A stretch of 17,154 nucleotides of DNA from GCA-020348365 sp964347995. Lineage in GTDB: Archaea > Thermoproteota > Bathyarchaeia > Bathyarchaeales > Bathyarchaeaceae. The translations under genes and the position numbers were made by a program. The DNA lies in NCBI GenBank assembly GCA_964347995.1, contig CAYGBA010000032.1:1-17154 (forward strand), given 5' to 3'. Under the pieces are notes generated by a model. That model made no database searches, was not told the DNA's origin, and was given only the letters and a program-made list of their open reading frames with translations. Below are positions 6,207 to 13,510 of this stretch, in pieces (position 1 is the first letter of the stretch; each line of letters begins with the position of its first letter).

Positions 6207-7055
6207 TCATTTAAGAACACCTAAAACATAGATCTTCGCCACATATTTCTCAAAGAAATAGGCAATAAGAAATATAGGCAACGTATAAAGTAGTAGGCCT
6301 GCAGTTAATTCTCCCCAAGGCTGTCTATAGGGATATTGAAGCAATCCTACTAGTCCTACTGGTGCAGTTTTTGAGGCTGAGCTCCTCGTAATTGTAGCAG
6401 CAAACATAAATTCGTTCCAAGATTCAACAAAAATGAAAATCAACGCCACGAAGAGCCCTGGTAGAGCCAAGCGTAGAGCGACTCTCATTGCCCCCAGCCT
6501 AGAGCAGCCATCCACCATAGCGGCTTCTTCAAAGTCCCTCGGCAGTTCATCAAAAAAACCTTTCATAATCCAAATTGTGAAGGGCAGGGTAACAGTGGTA
6601 TGAGCTAATATGAGTCCCCACAATGTGTCAAGTAATCCAAGGCTGGATATTAGCAAATAGAGGGGTATTACATACGCTATGGGAGGTATCATGCGTGTTC
6701 CCACGATCAACCCGAAGATACTGCGGCTTCCCGAAAACGTATATCTAGAAATGCCATATGCTGCAAGACTACCCAACAGCAAAGAAACACCCGATGTTAT
6801 GCCCGTGACAATAAGGCTATTTAATAGAAGCGTTCCAAATGGTATTATTCTGAATATCTCTACATAGTTAGAGAGAATAATTCGTCTGGGTAAAAACTCA
6901 GGTGGAATTTGGAGGATAGCCTTCGACGGCTTAAAAGATGTTGAAAAAGTCCAGTAGAGCGGCAGAAGTACAACGATTAGAGCTAAAGCTATGAGTCCGA
7001 AAAAGAGTATTTTCCAAAGAATCCGCTTAGCTCCAAGTTTTGATCCGTATCTCAT
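6207..7055 (-). CDS. Sugar ABC transporter permease (MalG/CUT1 inner-membrane type)
   Basis: This 282-residue membrane subunit has six predicted segments: near residues 14-34, 75-98, 108-130, 140-160, 188-212 and 245-268. The coupling loop reads EEAAMVDGCSRLGAMRVALRLALPGL, given here as EEAAMVDGCSR plus the conserved LALPGL. MalG-type features are the N-terminal LPLYWTFSTSFKP and the ending KYVAKIYVLGVLK, matching the usual G(x)VKG-like C-terminus. The ATG at 7055 is 4 bases after the MalF-type stop, with AAGGAG inside the end of that gene, so the two are co-translated. The ATPase partner is probably the MalK-type protein at 10222, and the receptor the one at 4804. Confidence 0.93.
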   Translation of the reverse strand: MRYGSKLGAKRILWKILFFGLIALALIVVLLPLYWTFSTSFKPSKAILQIPPEFLPRRIILSNYVEIFRIIPFGTLLLNSLIVTGITSGVSLLLGSLAAYGISRYTFSGSRSIFGLIVGTRMIPPIAYVIPLYLLISSLGLLDTLWGLILAHTTVTLPFTIWIMKGFFDELPRDFEEAAMVDGCSRLGAMRVALRLALPGLFVALIFIFVESWNEFMFAATITRSSASKTAPVGLVGLLQYPYRQPWGELTAGLLLYTLPIFLIAYFFEKYVAKIYVLGVLK

Positions 7056-7059
7056 GAGT

Positions 7060-7950
7060 CTATCTCCTTGTTATCCTCCATATAGCTAGGACAAACAAGA
7101 TTGTGATTAAAAGTGCAAGTACCGCTAGAGTTGATCCCAATCCAATTCTGAAGAACTTAAGACCAGTCTTGAAAGTATAGATAGGCAGTACTTCAGTGGT
7201 GTATGCAGGTCCACCACCGGTCAGCACATATACTAAGTCAAAAAGCCTTGTGAATGCATCTATAGCCCTTATCATGAGGCCAAGGATAAGTATACCTTTG
7301 ACTGAGGGAAGAGTTACATATCTGAATTTTTGCCATCTGGAAGCGCCGTCTATAGAAGCGATCTCATATCTTTCTTCCGGAACCATTTGCAGTCCTGCAA
7401 AGCAGAAAAGCATCATAAAGGGTGTCATGGTCCAAGCATCGGCGACAATGACTGAAAGTAGGGCAATTGAGGGGTCGCCTAGCCAATTTACTGCTCCTAT
7501 GCTAAACGTTCCCAAGAGAGCATTAAGCATACCGTAATCGAGTGCATAAAACCACCTCCAAACAAGACCTACCGCAACAGGTGCTACGAGCATAGGTAGA
7601 GAGAGTGTAGCCAAAATGGCATCTCTTCCCTTGAATTTCCTATTTAGAAGCAACGCTAGACCCAGCCCGGCTAGAAGTTCCAAGGGAACGCTGATAGCTG
7701 TGAAGGTAATAGTATTCAGTAACACTCTGTGGAAAACAGAAGATGAAACAAGATGTTCAAAGTTGGCCAATCCAACAAAAGTTTTTGGAGCGCCTATTGC
7801 AAGATGCCAAGAGTGAAGACTTAGCTCTATATTCTGAGCGAGAGGAAAGAAGCAAATCAACGTCAAGAGAAAAAGTGCGGGGAGAGCAAGAAATAACCCA
7901 AAAGCTTTGCTTGAAAGGGCTTTTATCCTTGTCATTAACACGTGCCCCAT
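7060..7950 (-). CDS. Sugar ABC transporter permease (MalF/CUT1 type)
   Basis: This 296-residue partner of the MalG-type permease has six predicted segments and the coupling loop YEIASIDGASRWQKF followed by TLPSVKG. The N-terminal region FLALPALFLLTLICFFPL is typical of MalF/UgpA proteins lacking the large periplasmic domain. I start it at ATG 7950 rather than the upstream TTG at 8052. A TATA-like box at 7971-7980 is centred 26 bases before this ATG, inside the longer alternative, and the extra 34 residues have no family character. A further ATG at 7935 is also possible. It diverges from the dehydrogenase gene at 8154 across a shared control region. Confidence 0.9.
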   Translation of the reverse strand: MGHVLMTRIKALSSKAFGLFLALPALFLLTLICFFPLAQNIELSLHSWHLAIGAPKTFVGLANFEHLVSSSVFHRVLLNTITFTAISVPLELLAGLGLALLLNRKFKGRDAILATLSLPMLVAPVAVGLVWRWFYALDYGMLNALLGTFSIGAVNWLGDPSIALLSVIVADAWTMTPFMMLFCFAGLQMVPEERYEIASIDGASRWQKFRYVTLPSVKGILILGLMIRAIDAFTRLFDLVYVLTGGGPAYTTEVLPIYTFKTGLKFFRIGLGSTLAVLALLITILFVLAIWRITRR

Positions 7951-7970
7951 TTCAGAGATGAGTCGTAGGT

Positions 7971-7980
7971 CTTTTAAAGA
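7971..7980 (-). promoter_or_regulatory. TATA box of the malF-malG unit
   Basis: The minus strand reads TCTTTAAAAG, centred 26 bases before the ATG at 7950, predicting a leaderless transcript. It decides the start of the malF-like gene. Confidence 0.55.
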
Positions 7981-8124
7981 TAACGTTAAAAGGTTAATCT
8001 TAATTATTGGAGGGAGTTCTTGCAAACGCTTTGGAAATATTGGTAATCTCAATCAAGCAAGGCCGAGCTACTGAGGGCTTCGGCAAACTTTGTTTCAAGA
8101 ACGCTGGGGAATATTTACTCTAAA

Positions 8125-8134
8125 AATTTATATC
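8125..8134 (+). promoter_or_regulatory. TATA box of the dehydrogenase-epimerase unit
   Basis: AATTTATATC is centred about 25 bases before the TTG at 8154, again predicting a leaderless start. No ribosome-binding site is visible before the gene. The 200-base region between this and the divergent malF promoter also carries a TTGCAAACG element at 8020-8028. Confidence 0.55.
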
Positions 8135-8153
8135 GAATAAATCCTTTCGACTT

Positions 8154-9218
8154 TTGGGACTGGGATTGCAAATAGGGTGTGGCGTAATAGGAGCTGGAGC
8201 GATAGCAGAGATCGTTCATCTACCAACTTACAAGACAATGCCTCATACAAAATTGATCGCTGTTTGCGACGCGGATGAAAAAAGAGCTAAAGTTATGGCC
8301 GAGAAATTCGGCGCAGAGATATGGTTTACTGATTATACGAAGATCTTAGAAAGAGGCGACATTGACGCGGTAAGCATCTGCACCCCCAATTTCTTGCACC
8401 GCGAGCATGCTGTTGCCGCTGCAAACGCTGGTAAGCACGTTCTTCTCGAAAAACCAATGGCGCCGACTTTGAAGGAATGCGACGAAATAATCTCGGCTTG
8501 TAGAAAGGCTAGGGTGAAGCTGATGATAGGCGTTAATTCAAGATTTGAACCAGTTAATCAAAGAGTAAAAAAATTGATCGATGAGGGAGTAATTGGAAAG
8601 ATTTTTCAAATAAGGTATCATGCTGCTTATGCTGGACCCTACGACTTCTGGCCTGCCGTTTCTGAATGGTTTTTCGACGCAAGTAAGGTAGGTGGAGGGT
8701 GTTTGATGGATGCTGGGGTGCACTTCATTGATCTTCTCAGATGGTTCTTGGGAGACATTTCAAGTGTCTGTGCAATAGGTGGAAACATTGTTAAGAGTAT
8801 TAAAGGGGAGGATAATGCACTTGTTTTACTAACTTTTAAGGGAGGAGCACTTGGAGAACTTGATGTTAGCTGGACATATAGCTTGCGCGGCAAGAAATAC
8901 GATTTACGCGCAGAAATTCTTGGGACCGATGGAGGAATTTTCATCAAAGACCCACCTTCACCTCTAACCATTTACAGCGAAAGGAAAGTCCCACAAATTC
9001 TCATGGGACAAGTAAACCTAGACATTCCTACGACAACAGCTGAAGTTATGGCTTTTCAAAGGAGAAAGGTTGAACACTTTATAGAATCGATTCTGGAAGA
9101 CAAAGAACCACTTGTTACGGGAGAAGACGGAAAAGCTGTGGTAGAAGTTGTTTTAGCATCCTACGAATCTATGAAAAACGGTAGGAAAGTGAATCTGCCA
9201 CTTGTAGACTACCAATAG
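8154..9218 (+). CDS. Gfo/Idh/MocA family NAD(P)-dependent sugar/polyol dehydrogenase
   Basis: This 354-residue oxidoreductase probably oxidises a ring hydroxyl of a sugar or cyclitol to a ketone. The Rossmann start is GVIGAGAIAE (10-19), followed by AVCDADEKRA, whose Asp after the second strand suggests NAD. The hallmark EKP is at 99-101 with catalytic Lys100. The substrate-domain motif GGGCLMDAGVHFIDLLRW places Asp186 and His190 where the family has its active-site pair. The start is TTG 8154, close to the predicted transcription start; TTG 8166 would remove four residues and is nearly as likely. It is followed 28 bases later by a TIM-barrel isomerase, a common pairing in inositol, 3-keto-sugar and related pathways. 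The substrate is not determinable. Confidence 0.9.
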   Translation: MGLGLQIGCGVIGAGAIAEIVHLPTYKTMPHTKLIAVCDADEKRAKVMAEKFGAEIWFTDYTKILERGDIDAVSICTPNFLHREHAVAAANAGKHVLLEKPMAPTLKECDEIISACRKARVKLMIGVNSRFEPVNQRVKKLIDEGVIGKIFQIRYHAAYAGPYDFWPAVSEWFFDASKVGGGCLMDAGVHFIDLLRWFLGDISSVCAIGGNIVKSIKGEDNALVLLTFKGGALGELDVSWTYSLRGKKYDLRAEILGTDGGIFIKDPPSPLTIYSERKVPQILMGQVNLDIPTTTAEVMAFQRRKVEHFIESILEDKEPLVTGEDGKAVVEVVLASYESMKNGRKVNLPLVDYQ

Positions 9219-9221
9219 ATC

Positions 9222-9231
9222 GTTTGCAAAC
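9222..9231. repeat. Perfect palindrome GTTTGCAAAC, candidate operator
   Basis: This 10-base perfect palindrome lies between the dehydrogenase stop and the isomerase start. It contains the TGCAAAC heptamer also present just upstream of the 4804 promoter and in the 7951-8153 divergent region; another copy follows at 9239-9245. It may be a regulator site or chance. Confidence 0.3.
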
Positions 9232-9246
9232 AACAAGGTGCAAACT

Positions 9247-10107
9247 GTGTTTAAGAATTTGAACGTGCATGACGTTGGCTTTCAAGCGACTTTATATGAG
9301 GCTGCAAAACTAGCAAAAGCAGCTGAGTTTCAAGGGGTGGACATTAATATTTATGAAGTGGCAGGCTTGCTAAAGAAGAAATCTCTTGGACATGTCAATA
9401 ATATTTTTGCAAATGCTGATTTGCATTGTGGAGGATGGGAATTGCCTTTGAGGTGGAAAGAAGACGATGAAACAATATTTGAGGCCGATCTTGAGCAACT
9501 GCCTACCTTAGCTTCGATAGGACAGAAACTTGGCTGCTTACGAACATTTACTTGGGTGCGACCCTACTCTGAAACGCGGTCTTTCAATGAAAACTTTGAT
9601 TGGCACATTGCACGCCTCCAACCCATTGCTCGAATCTTAAAGAAGTATGATTGCCTTCTGGGATTAGAATTTGTCGGCACAGAAACATTTCGTGCCAATC
9701 ACAAACACGAGTTCATCCATACAATGGAAGGTATACTGCAACTTTGCGATTCTATAGGAGCAGGAAATGCTGGGCTGCTATTAGACTCTTGGCATTGGTA
9801 TACTTCACGTGGCACAATGGACGATCTGAAGCAACTTAGCAGCAAAGATGTAATCTATATTCATATTAATGATGCCCCTCGAAACATTCAGCCTGAAAAG
9901 TTAATCGATACTGTGCGTTGTTTACCTGGTGAAACAGGGGCCATTGATTTGGTTAGTTTTCTCGGAACTTTAAAGGAGACCGGCTATGATGGACCAGTTA
10001 CCCCTGAACCTTTCAGCAAAAAATTGCAGCAAATGCCTGTTTCGAAGGCAGTTCAAACAGTGGGTCGCGCATTAGATCGAGTGTGGCAAGCAGTGGGACT
10101 AGACTAG
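9247..10107 (+). CDS. TIM-barrel sugar (phosphate) isomerase/epimerase, xylose-isomerase-like
   Basis: This 286-residue AP-endonuclease-2/xylose-isomerase-like barrel probably acts on the keto product of the dehydrogenase encoded before it. Likely metal ligands in barrel order are Glu141 (LGLEFVGTE), Asp180 (LLLDSWHWY), His206 (YIHINDAP) and Glu254 (VTPEPF). The motifs SWHWYTSRGTMDDL and LPGETGAIDL mark a distinct subgroup; I know no proven activity for it. GTG at 9247 is preferred because AAGGTG (9235-9240) is spaced 6 bases before it; the in-frame GTG at 9238 overlaps that site. Epimerase, isomerase, dehydratase or beta-eliminating lyase activity is possible in this fold. Confidence 0.87.
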   Translation: MFKNLNVHDVGFQATLYEAAKLAKAAEFQGVDINIYEVAGLLKKKSLGHVNNIFANADLHCGGWELPLRWKEDDETIFEADLEQLPTLASIGQKLGCLRTFTWVRPYSETRSFNENFDWHIARLQPIARILKKYDCLLGLEFVGTETFRANHKHEFIHTMEGILQLCDSIGAGNAGLLLDSWHWYTSRGTMDDLKQLSSKDVIYIHINDAPRNIQPEKLIDTVRCLPGETGAIDLVSFLGTLKETGYDGPVTPEPFSKKLQQMPVSKAVQTVGRALDRVWQAVGLD

Positions 10108-10111
10108 CGAG

Positions 10112-10174
10112 TTGCTTCTATACCTATGCTTTATTTTTCCGAAAGAAAAGAAGAACTGCAGAAGCAAGTTTTTT
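10112..10174 (+). terminator. Inverted repeat plus T6, candidate terminator
   Basis: TTGCTTCT (10112-10119) is perfectly matched by AGAAGCAA (10160-10167), which is followed one base later by T6 (10169-10174). A further T-run lies at 10132-10138. It stands right after the isomerase stop and would end the 8154-10107 transcript. The 40-base spacer makes a simple hairpin weak, but the T-runs alone may suffice in archaea. Confidence 0.45.
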
Positions 10175-10186
10175 AGCATGTCAAGC

Positions 10187-10195
10187 CTTAATAAT
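10187..10195 (+). promoter_or_regulatory. TATA-like box of the malK-like gene
   Basis: CTTAATAAT is centred about 31 bases before the ATG at 10222, predicting a leader of about 5 bases. No ribosome-binding site precedes the gene. Confidence 0.4.
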
Positions 10196-10221
10196 CATTA
10201 GCAAAACAGAGAGACAATGCA

Positions 10222-11307
10222 ATGGATGTAACATTACATAATGTTTCCAAAAAATTCGGCGAAGTCATTGCAGTAGACGATCTGAGCCTTGAGATAGAAG
10301 ATAGAGAATTTATGGTATTGTTAGGGCCTTCAGGTTGCGGGAAAACAACAACGCTCAGAATGATCGCAGGATTAGAGACTCCTGATAGCGGAGAAATTTA
10401 CATTGGAGATAAACTCGTGAACGCTTTGCCTCCGAAAGACCGAAACGTTGCTATGGTCTTTCAAAGTTACGCCATATATCCCTATATGTCTGTGTTTGAT
10501 AACATCGCATTCCCCCTCAAAATCGCGAAACTTCCCAAGAAGGAAATTGCTGAAAAGGTGCAGAATGTGACGGAGTTGTTAAGAATTGAAGGTTTACTGA
10601 AAAGAAAACCGAAAGCACTGAGTGGTGGCCAAAGACAAAGGGTAGCTCTGGGTCGAGCCATTGTGAGGGAACCAGACATATTTTTGATGGATGAACCACT
10701 AAGCAACCTAGACGCGAAGCTTAGAGTACACATGAGAGCTGAATTGATAAGGTTACATGACAAAGTAGAAGCCACAACAATCTACGTAACTCACGATCAG
10801 CTAGAAGCGATGAGCATGGGCGATAGAACTGCAATTCTTGAGAGCGGGCTTCTTCAACAAGTAGACACACCTTCGAACATCTACAATCATCCAAAAAACG
10901 TATTCATTGCGGGATTTATTGGAAGTCCCTCCATGAACATGATTGATGGCGCTTTCGTAGAGAAAGATGGCGATATTGTTTTGGATTTTGGATTCTTTGT
11001 CTTCGATCCTTCAGCAGATATTAAAGAAATATTGAAGAAAACCAAAACAACAGAGTTTATTTTGGGCGTTCGTCCTGAACATGTGAAGATTTCCAAGGAA
11101 AAGACAAAAAATGCGATTAAAGCTAAGGTTGATATTATTGAGCCTGTGGGAAGGGAACTTCAAGTTTATCTTTCAATAGGAGAAAAGTCAATAGTGGCAA
11201 TAACGACTCCCGCTCAAACACTAAAAATCGGAGAGGAGGTATGGTTCTTGCTTGATGAAAGAAGAATCCATCTCTTCGATAAAAAGACGGAGAAGCCTAT
11301 ATTATAA
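10222..11307 (+). CDS. Sugar ABC transporter ATP-binding protein (MalK/UgpC family)
   Basis: This 361-residue cytoplasmic ATPase is probably the motor for the permeases at 6207-7950. Motifs are complete: Walker A GPSGCGKTT (35-43), Q-loop Gln81 in MVFQSYAIYPYMSV, signature LSGGQRQR (133-140), Walker B IFLMDE (153-158), D-loop SNLD and switch His191 in VTHDQ. About 120 C-terminal residues form the OB/TOBE regulatory domain typical of CUT1 ATPases (LGVRPEHVKI, then a second repeat), which separates it from the short amino-acid type at 1826. It has its own promoter and terminator signals, so it may be shared by more than one sugar transporter, as is common for such MalK/MsmX-type proteins. Confidence 0.94.
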   Translation: MDVTLHNVSKKFGEVIAVDDLSLEIEDREFMVLLGPSGCGKTTTLRMIAGLETPDSGEIYIGDKLVNALPPKDRNVAMVFQSYAIYPYMSVFDNIAFPLKIAKLPKKEIAEKVQNVTELLRIEGLLKRKPKALSGGQRQRVALGRAIVREPDIFLMDEPLSNLDAKLRVHMRAELIRLHDKVEATTIYVTHDQLEAMSMGDRTAILESGLLQQVDTPSNIYNHPKNVFIAGFIGSPSMNMIDGAFVEKDGDIVLDFGFFVFDPSADIKEILKKTKTTEFILGVRPEHVKISKEKTKNAIKAKVDIIEPVGRELQVYLSIGEKSIVAITTPAQTLKIGEEVWFLLDERRIHLFDKKTEKPIL

Positions 11308-11364
11308 TACTCGAAATTTTCACAAAATTCCCATGTTAATAGCTACTTTCAGGCGAACTCGGAA

Positions 11365-11374
11365 TTCTTAAATA
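11365..11374 (+). promoter_or_regulatory. TATA box of the zinc dehydrogenase gene
   Basis: TTCTTAAATA is centred 28 bases before the ATG at 11398. The transcript should start within a few bases of the ATG, and no ribosome-binding site is present. Confidence 0.5.
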
Positions 11375-11397
11375 GAGATTGTAAGACAGCGTGACTC

Positions 11398-12426
11398 ATG
11401 AGGGCAGTTATTTTCAAAGCTCCGAACAATGTTGTGGTTGAAGATGTTGATACCCCTAAAATCGGTAAAAGCGATGTGTTGCTGAGGATAAAATCAGTTG
11501 CAATATGTAATGCCACTGACATGCATTTCTTGAAAGGCGAAATTCCTGGAACAAAGTATCCTCTTCCACCTGGTAGACCGGGGCATGAATGTTCTGGTGA
11601 GGTTGTAGAAGTTGGGGAAAATGTGAATCAACTAGCAATCGGAGATAGAGTTGTTCCAGGACCGCTTTACGCATTGCCCTGTGGGAAATGTTACTATTGC
11701 ACAAGGGGTGTGCAAGAACTTTGCGAAAATCCTAGCGAAGCTGACTTTGCATATGCGGAGTACCTCAGAGTTCCCGCAAAATTTTGTTATCCGCTACCTG
11801 AAAATGTCTCATATGAGGAAGGTGCTCTGATTGATTTGCTTGCGTGTGCTTTCCACGGAGCTACTAGAGCCAAATTCTCCATTGGAGATTCTGCAGCCAT
11901 TATTGGACAAGGTCCTGCTGGATTGTTACTTACCCAGCTTGCAAAATTGGCTGGCGCAGGCAAGGTTATCACTGGCGACATTGATGATTCTAGACTTGAA
12001 GTCTCCAAAAAAATTGGGGCTGATTTTACAATAAACGCTATCAAAGAAGATTTGGTTAAGAAAGTTTTTGAGTTAACAGATTCGAAAGGATGTGATATAG
12101 CCATAGATGCTGTGGGAAAGCCCATTGTAACGTCACAGGCAATGGAAGTTCTGAAACCTGGAGGTCGCGTAGTAATATTCGGTTTTCACTTGAAACCCGG
12201 TGAAATCGATTTGGCTCGTGTCTTTGAGAGAGAGCTGGAAATAAGAGCAAGTTTCAGAACAATCGGCGAGTGGGATTACCGTTTGACAACAGAACTGGTT
12301 TCCGACAAGAAGATATATCTGAAAGCGCTAATCACTCACACTATGCCCCTGGAGCAGCTTAGACATGCTTTAGAGCTTATTGAGAAACAGTCAGAAAGAG
12401 TGATAAAAGTTATACTAAAACCATGA
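11398..12426 (+). CDS. Zinc-dependent medium-chain alcohol/polyol dehydrogenase
   Basis: This 342-residue MDR-superfamily enzyme probably does NAD-linked oxidation of a sugar alcohol, sugar acid or keto-sugar. Catalytic zinc ligands are Cys37 (AICNATD), His63 and Glu64 (GHE); the fourth-position acid common in this group is Asp146 (LIDLLAC). The structural zinc loop is intact with Cys95, Cys98, Cys101 and Cys109. The cofactor site is GQGPAG (170-175) followed by GDIDDSR, with Asp suggesting NAD over NADP. Sorbitol, threonine, L-idonate and 5-keto-gluconate dehydrogenases belong to this group, and the family alone does not decide. It stands as a single-gene unit converging on the ROK gene 36 bases away. 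Confidence 0.9.
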   Translation: MRAVIFKAPNNVVVEDVDTPKIGKSDVLLRIKSVAICNATDMHFLKGEIPGTKYPLPPGRPGHECSGEVVEVGENVNQLAIGDRVVPGPLYALPCGKCYYCTRGVQELCENPSEADFAYAEYLRVPAKFCYPLPENVSYEEGALIDLLACAFHGATRAKFSIGDSAAIIGQGPAGLLLTQLAKLAGAGKVITGDIDDSRLEVSKKIGADFTINAIKEDLVKKVFELTDSKGCDIAIDAVGKPIVTSQAMEVLKPGGRVVIFGFHLKPGEIDLARVFERELEIRASFRTIGEWDYRLTTELVSDKKIYLKALITHTMPLEQLRHALELIEKQSERVIKVILKP

Positions 12427-12462
12427 CGCTGATTATCTGAAGTTTCTTGAGGCAGACGTCTT

Positions 12463-13449
12463 CTAGCTTTTCCCTCTCGAACTAAATTCCAAAACTGCCG
12501 CCGCCGCTCCATAAATACCTACATCTTCGCCGAGTAAAGTCATTGCTATTTCTGGCACTCTATTAACGACATATTTTTTTACATGTTGCCTAATGGGAGG
12601 TAAAATGAGTTTCTCATTTTTTAGAGTAACAGTGCCTCCAACCGTAATCAGTGAAGGATCATAAGCATTTATTACGTTCGAAAAACCTATGGCATTTAGA
12701 ACCCCAATTTCCTCTACGAGTTGAAGAGATAGTTTGTCTCCACTTTTCGCAGCGTTAAATAAGTGTTCAGAACGTAGATTAGACAAATCATCCTTTACCT
12801 TTTTGAATAGCAAACTTCCTTTCGCTGTTTCTTCGCCAATTTCTTTGATTCTCATTCGGACGAAATTTGGTATGTTCTTTCCAGAACAGTAGGCTTCCCA
12901 ATGTCCGTGTTTACCACATCCACATGCCAGTTTTCCTTCATAATCTATGGTGAGATGCCCTATTTCAACAGCGTTCCCATCTTTTCCCAGAAGCAGATGA
13001 CCATCAACTATTGCGCCCCCACCTATTCCAGTACTTATTGTTATGTAAACAAGATTGTCTAGTCCTTTTCCAGCCCCAAACTCTCGTTCACCTAAGACGG
13101 CTCCTGTGCAATCGTTCACCAAATAAACAGGGATCCCCAGTTCTTTAGTTATGGGTTCTTTAAGCGGTACACTATCAAAGGGAAGATTCACAGGTTCTAT
13201 AAGTTCCCCTTTCTCTATATCTAGTGGACCAGTTGAGGCTATTCCAACTCCTTGTAGTCTTTCGGATTCGATGTGATTTCTTTTACACAGCAAATGAGTT
13301 AGGGTAACAATCTGAATTGCTATTGCATTTTTGCTGCCTGTCGCAACTCTTTTTTGTATTTTTTCAGTGAGCCCTCCTTTTTCATTGAAAAGCGCTACTC
13401 TTAACCACGTTCCTCCTATATCTACTGCTACTGGATGTTTTTCCTTCAC
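12463..13449 (-). CDS. ROK-family sugar kinase (or sugar-sensing ROK protein without DNA-binding domain)
   Basis: This 328-residue ROK protein would phosphorylate a hexose or related sugar with ATP. The phosphate motif DIGGTWLR is at 10-17, with the ROK signature around ISTGIGGGAIVDGHLL and EIGHLTID, and the likely catalytic base Asp113 in VNDC. The zinc motif is unusual: C176-x-C178-G-x-x-G-H183-x-E185, with His in place of the usual third Cys; His165 supplies the upstream ligand. No N-terminal helix-turn-helix is present, so an enzyme is more likely than a repressor. GTG 13449 is chosen because AGGTGAG lies 5 bases upstream. It is the last gene of the minus-strand run that includes the second Gfo/Idh/MocA gene. 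Confidence 0.88.
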   Translation of the reverse strand: MKEKHPVAVDIGGTWLRVALFNEKGGLTEKIQKRVATGSKNAIAIQIVTLTHLLCKRNHIESERLQGVGIASTGPLDIEKGELIEPVNLPFDSVPLKEPITKELGIPVYLVNDCTGAVLGEREFGAGKGLDNLVYITISTGIGGGAIVDGHLLLGKDGNAVEIGHLTIDYEGKLACGCGKHGHWEAYCSGKNIPNFVRMRIKEIGEETAKGSLLFKKVKDDLSNLRSEHLFNAAKSGDKLSLQLVEEIGVLNAIGFSNVINAYDPSLITVGGTVTLKNEKLILPPIRQHVKKYVVNRVPEIAMTLLGEDVGIYGAAAAVLEFSSRGKS

Positions 13450-13510
13450 AACATCTCACCTTAAGAAAGTGGATGTCATTTCTATCTGTTAATATGGATA
13501 CGTGGCGTGG

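Noticed and set aside
7951..8052. N-terminal extension of the MalF-type permease to TTG 8052
   Set aside because: It would contain the TATA box at 7971-7980, and the extra 34 residues do not resemble the family.
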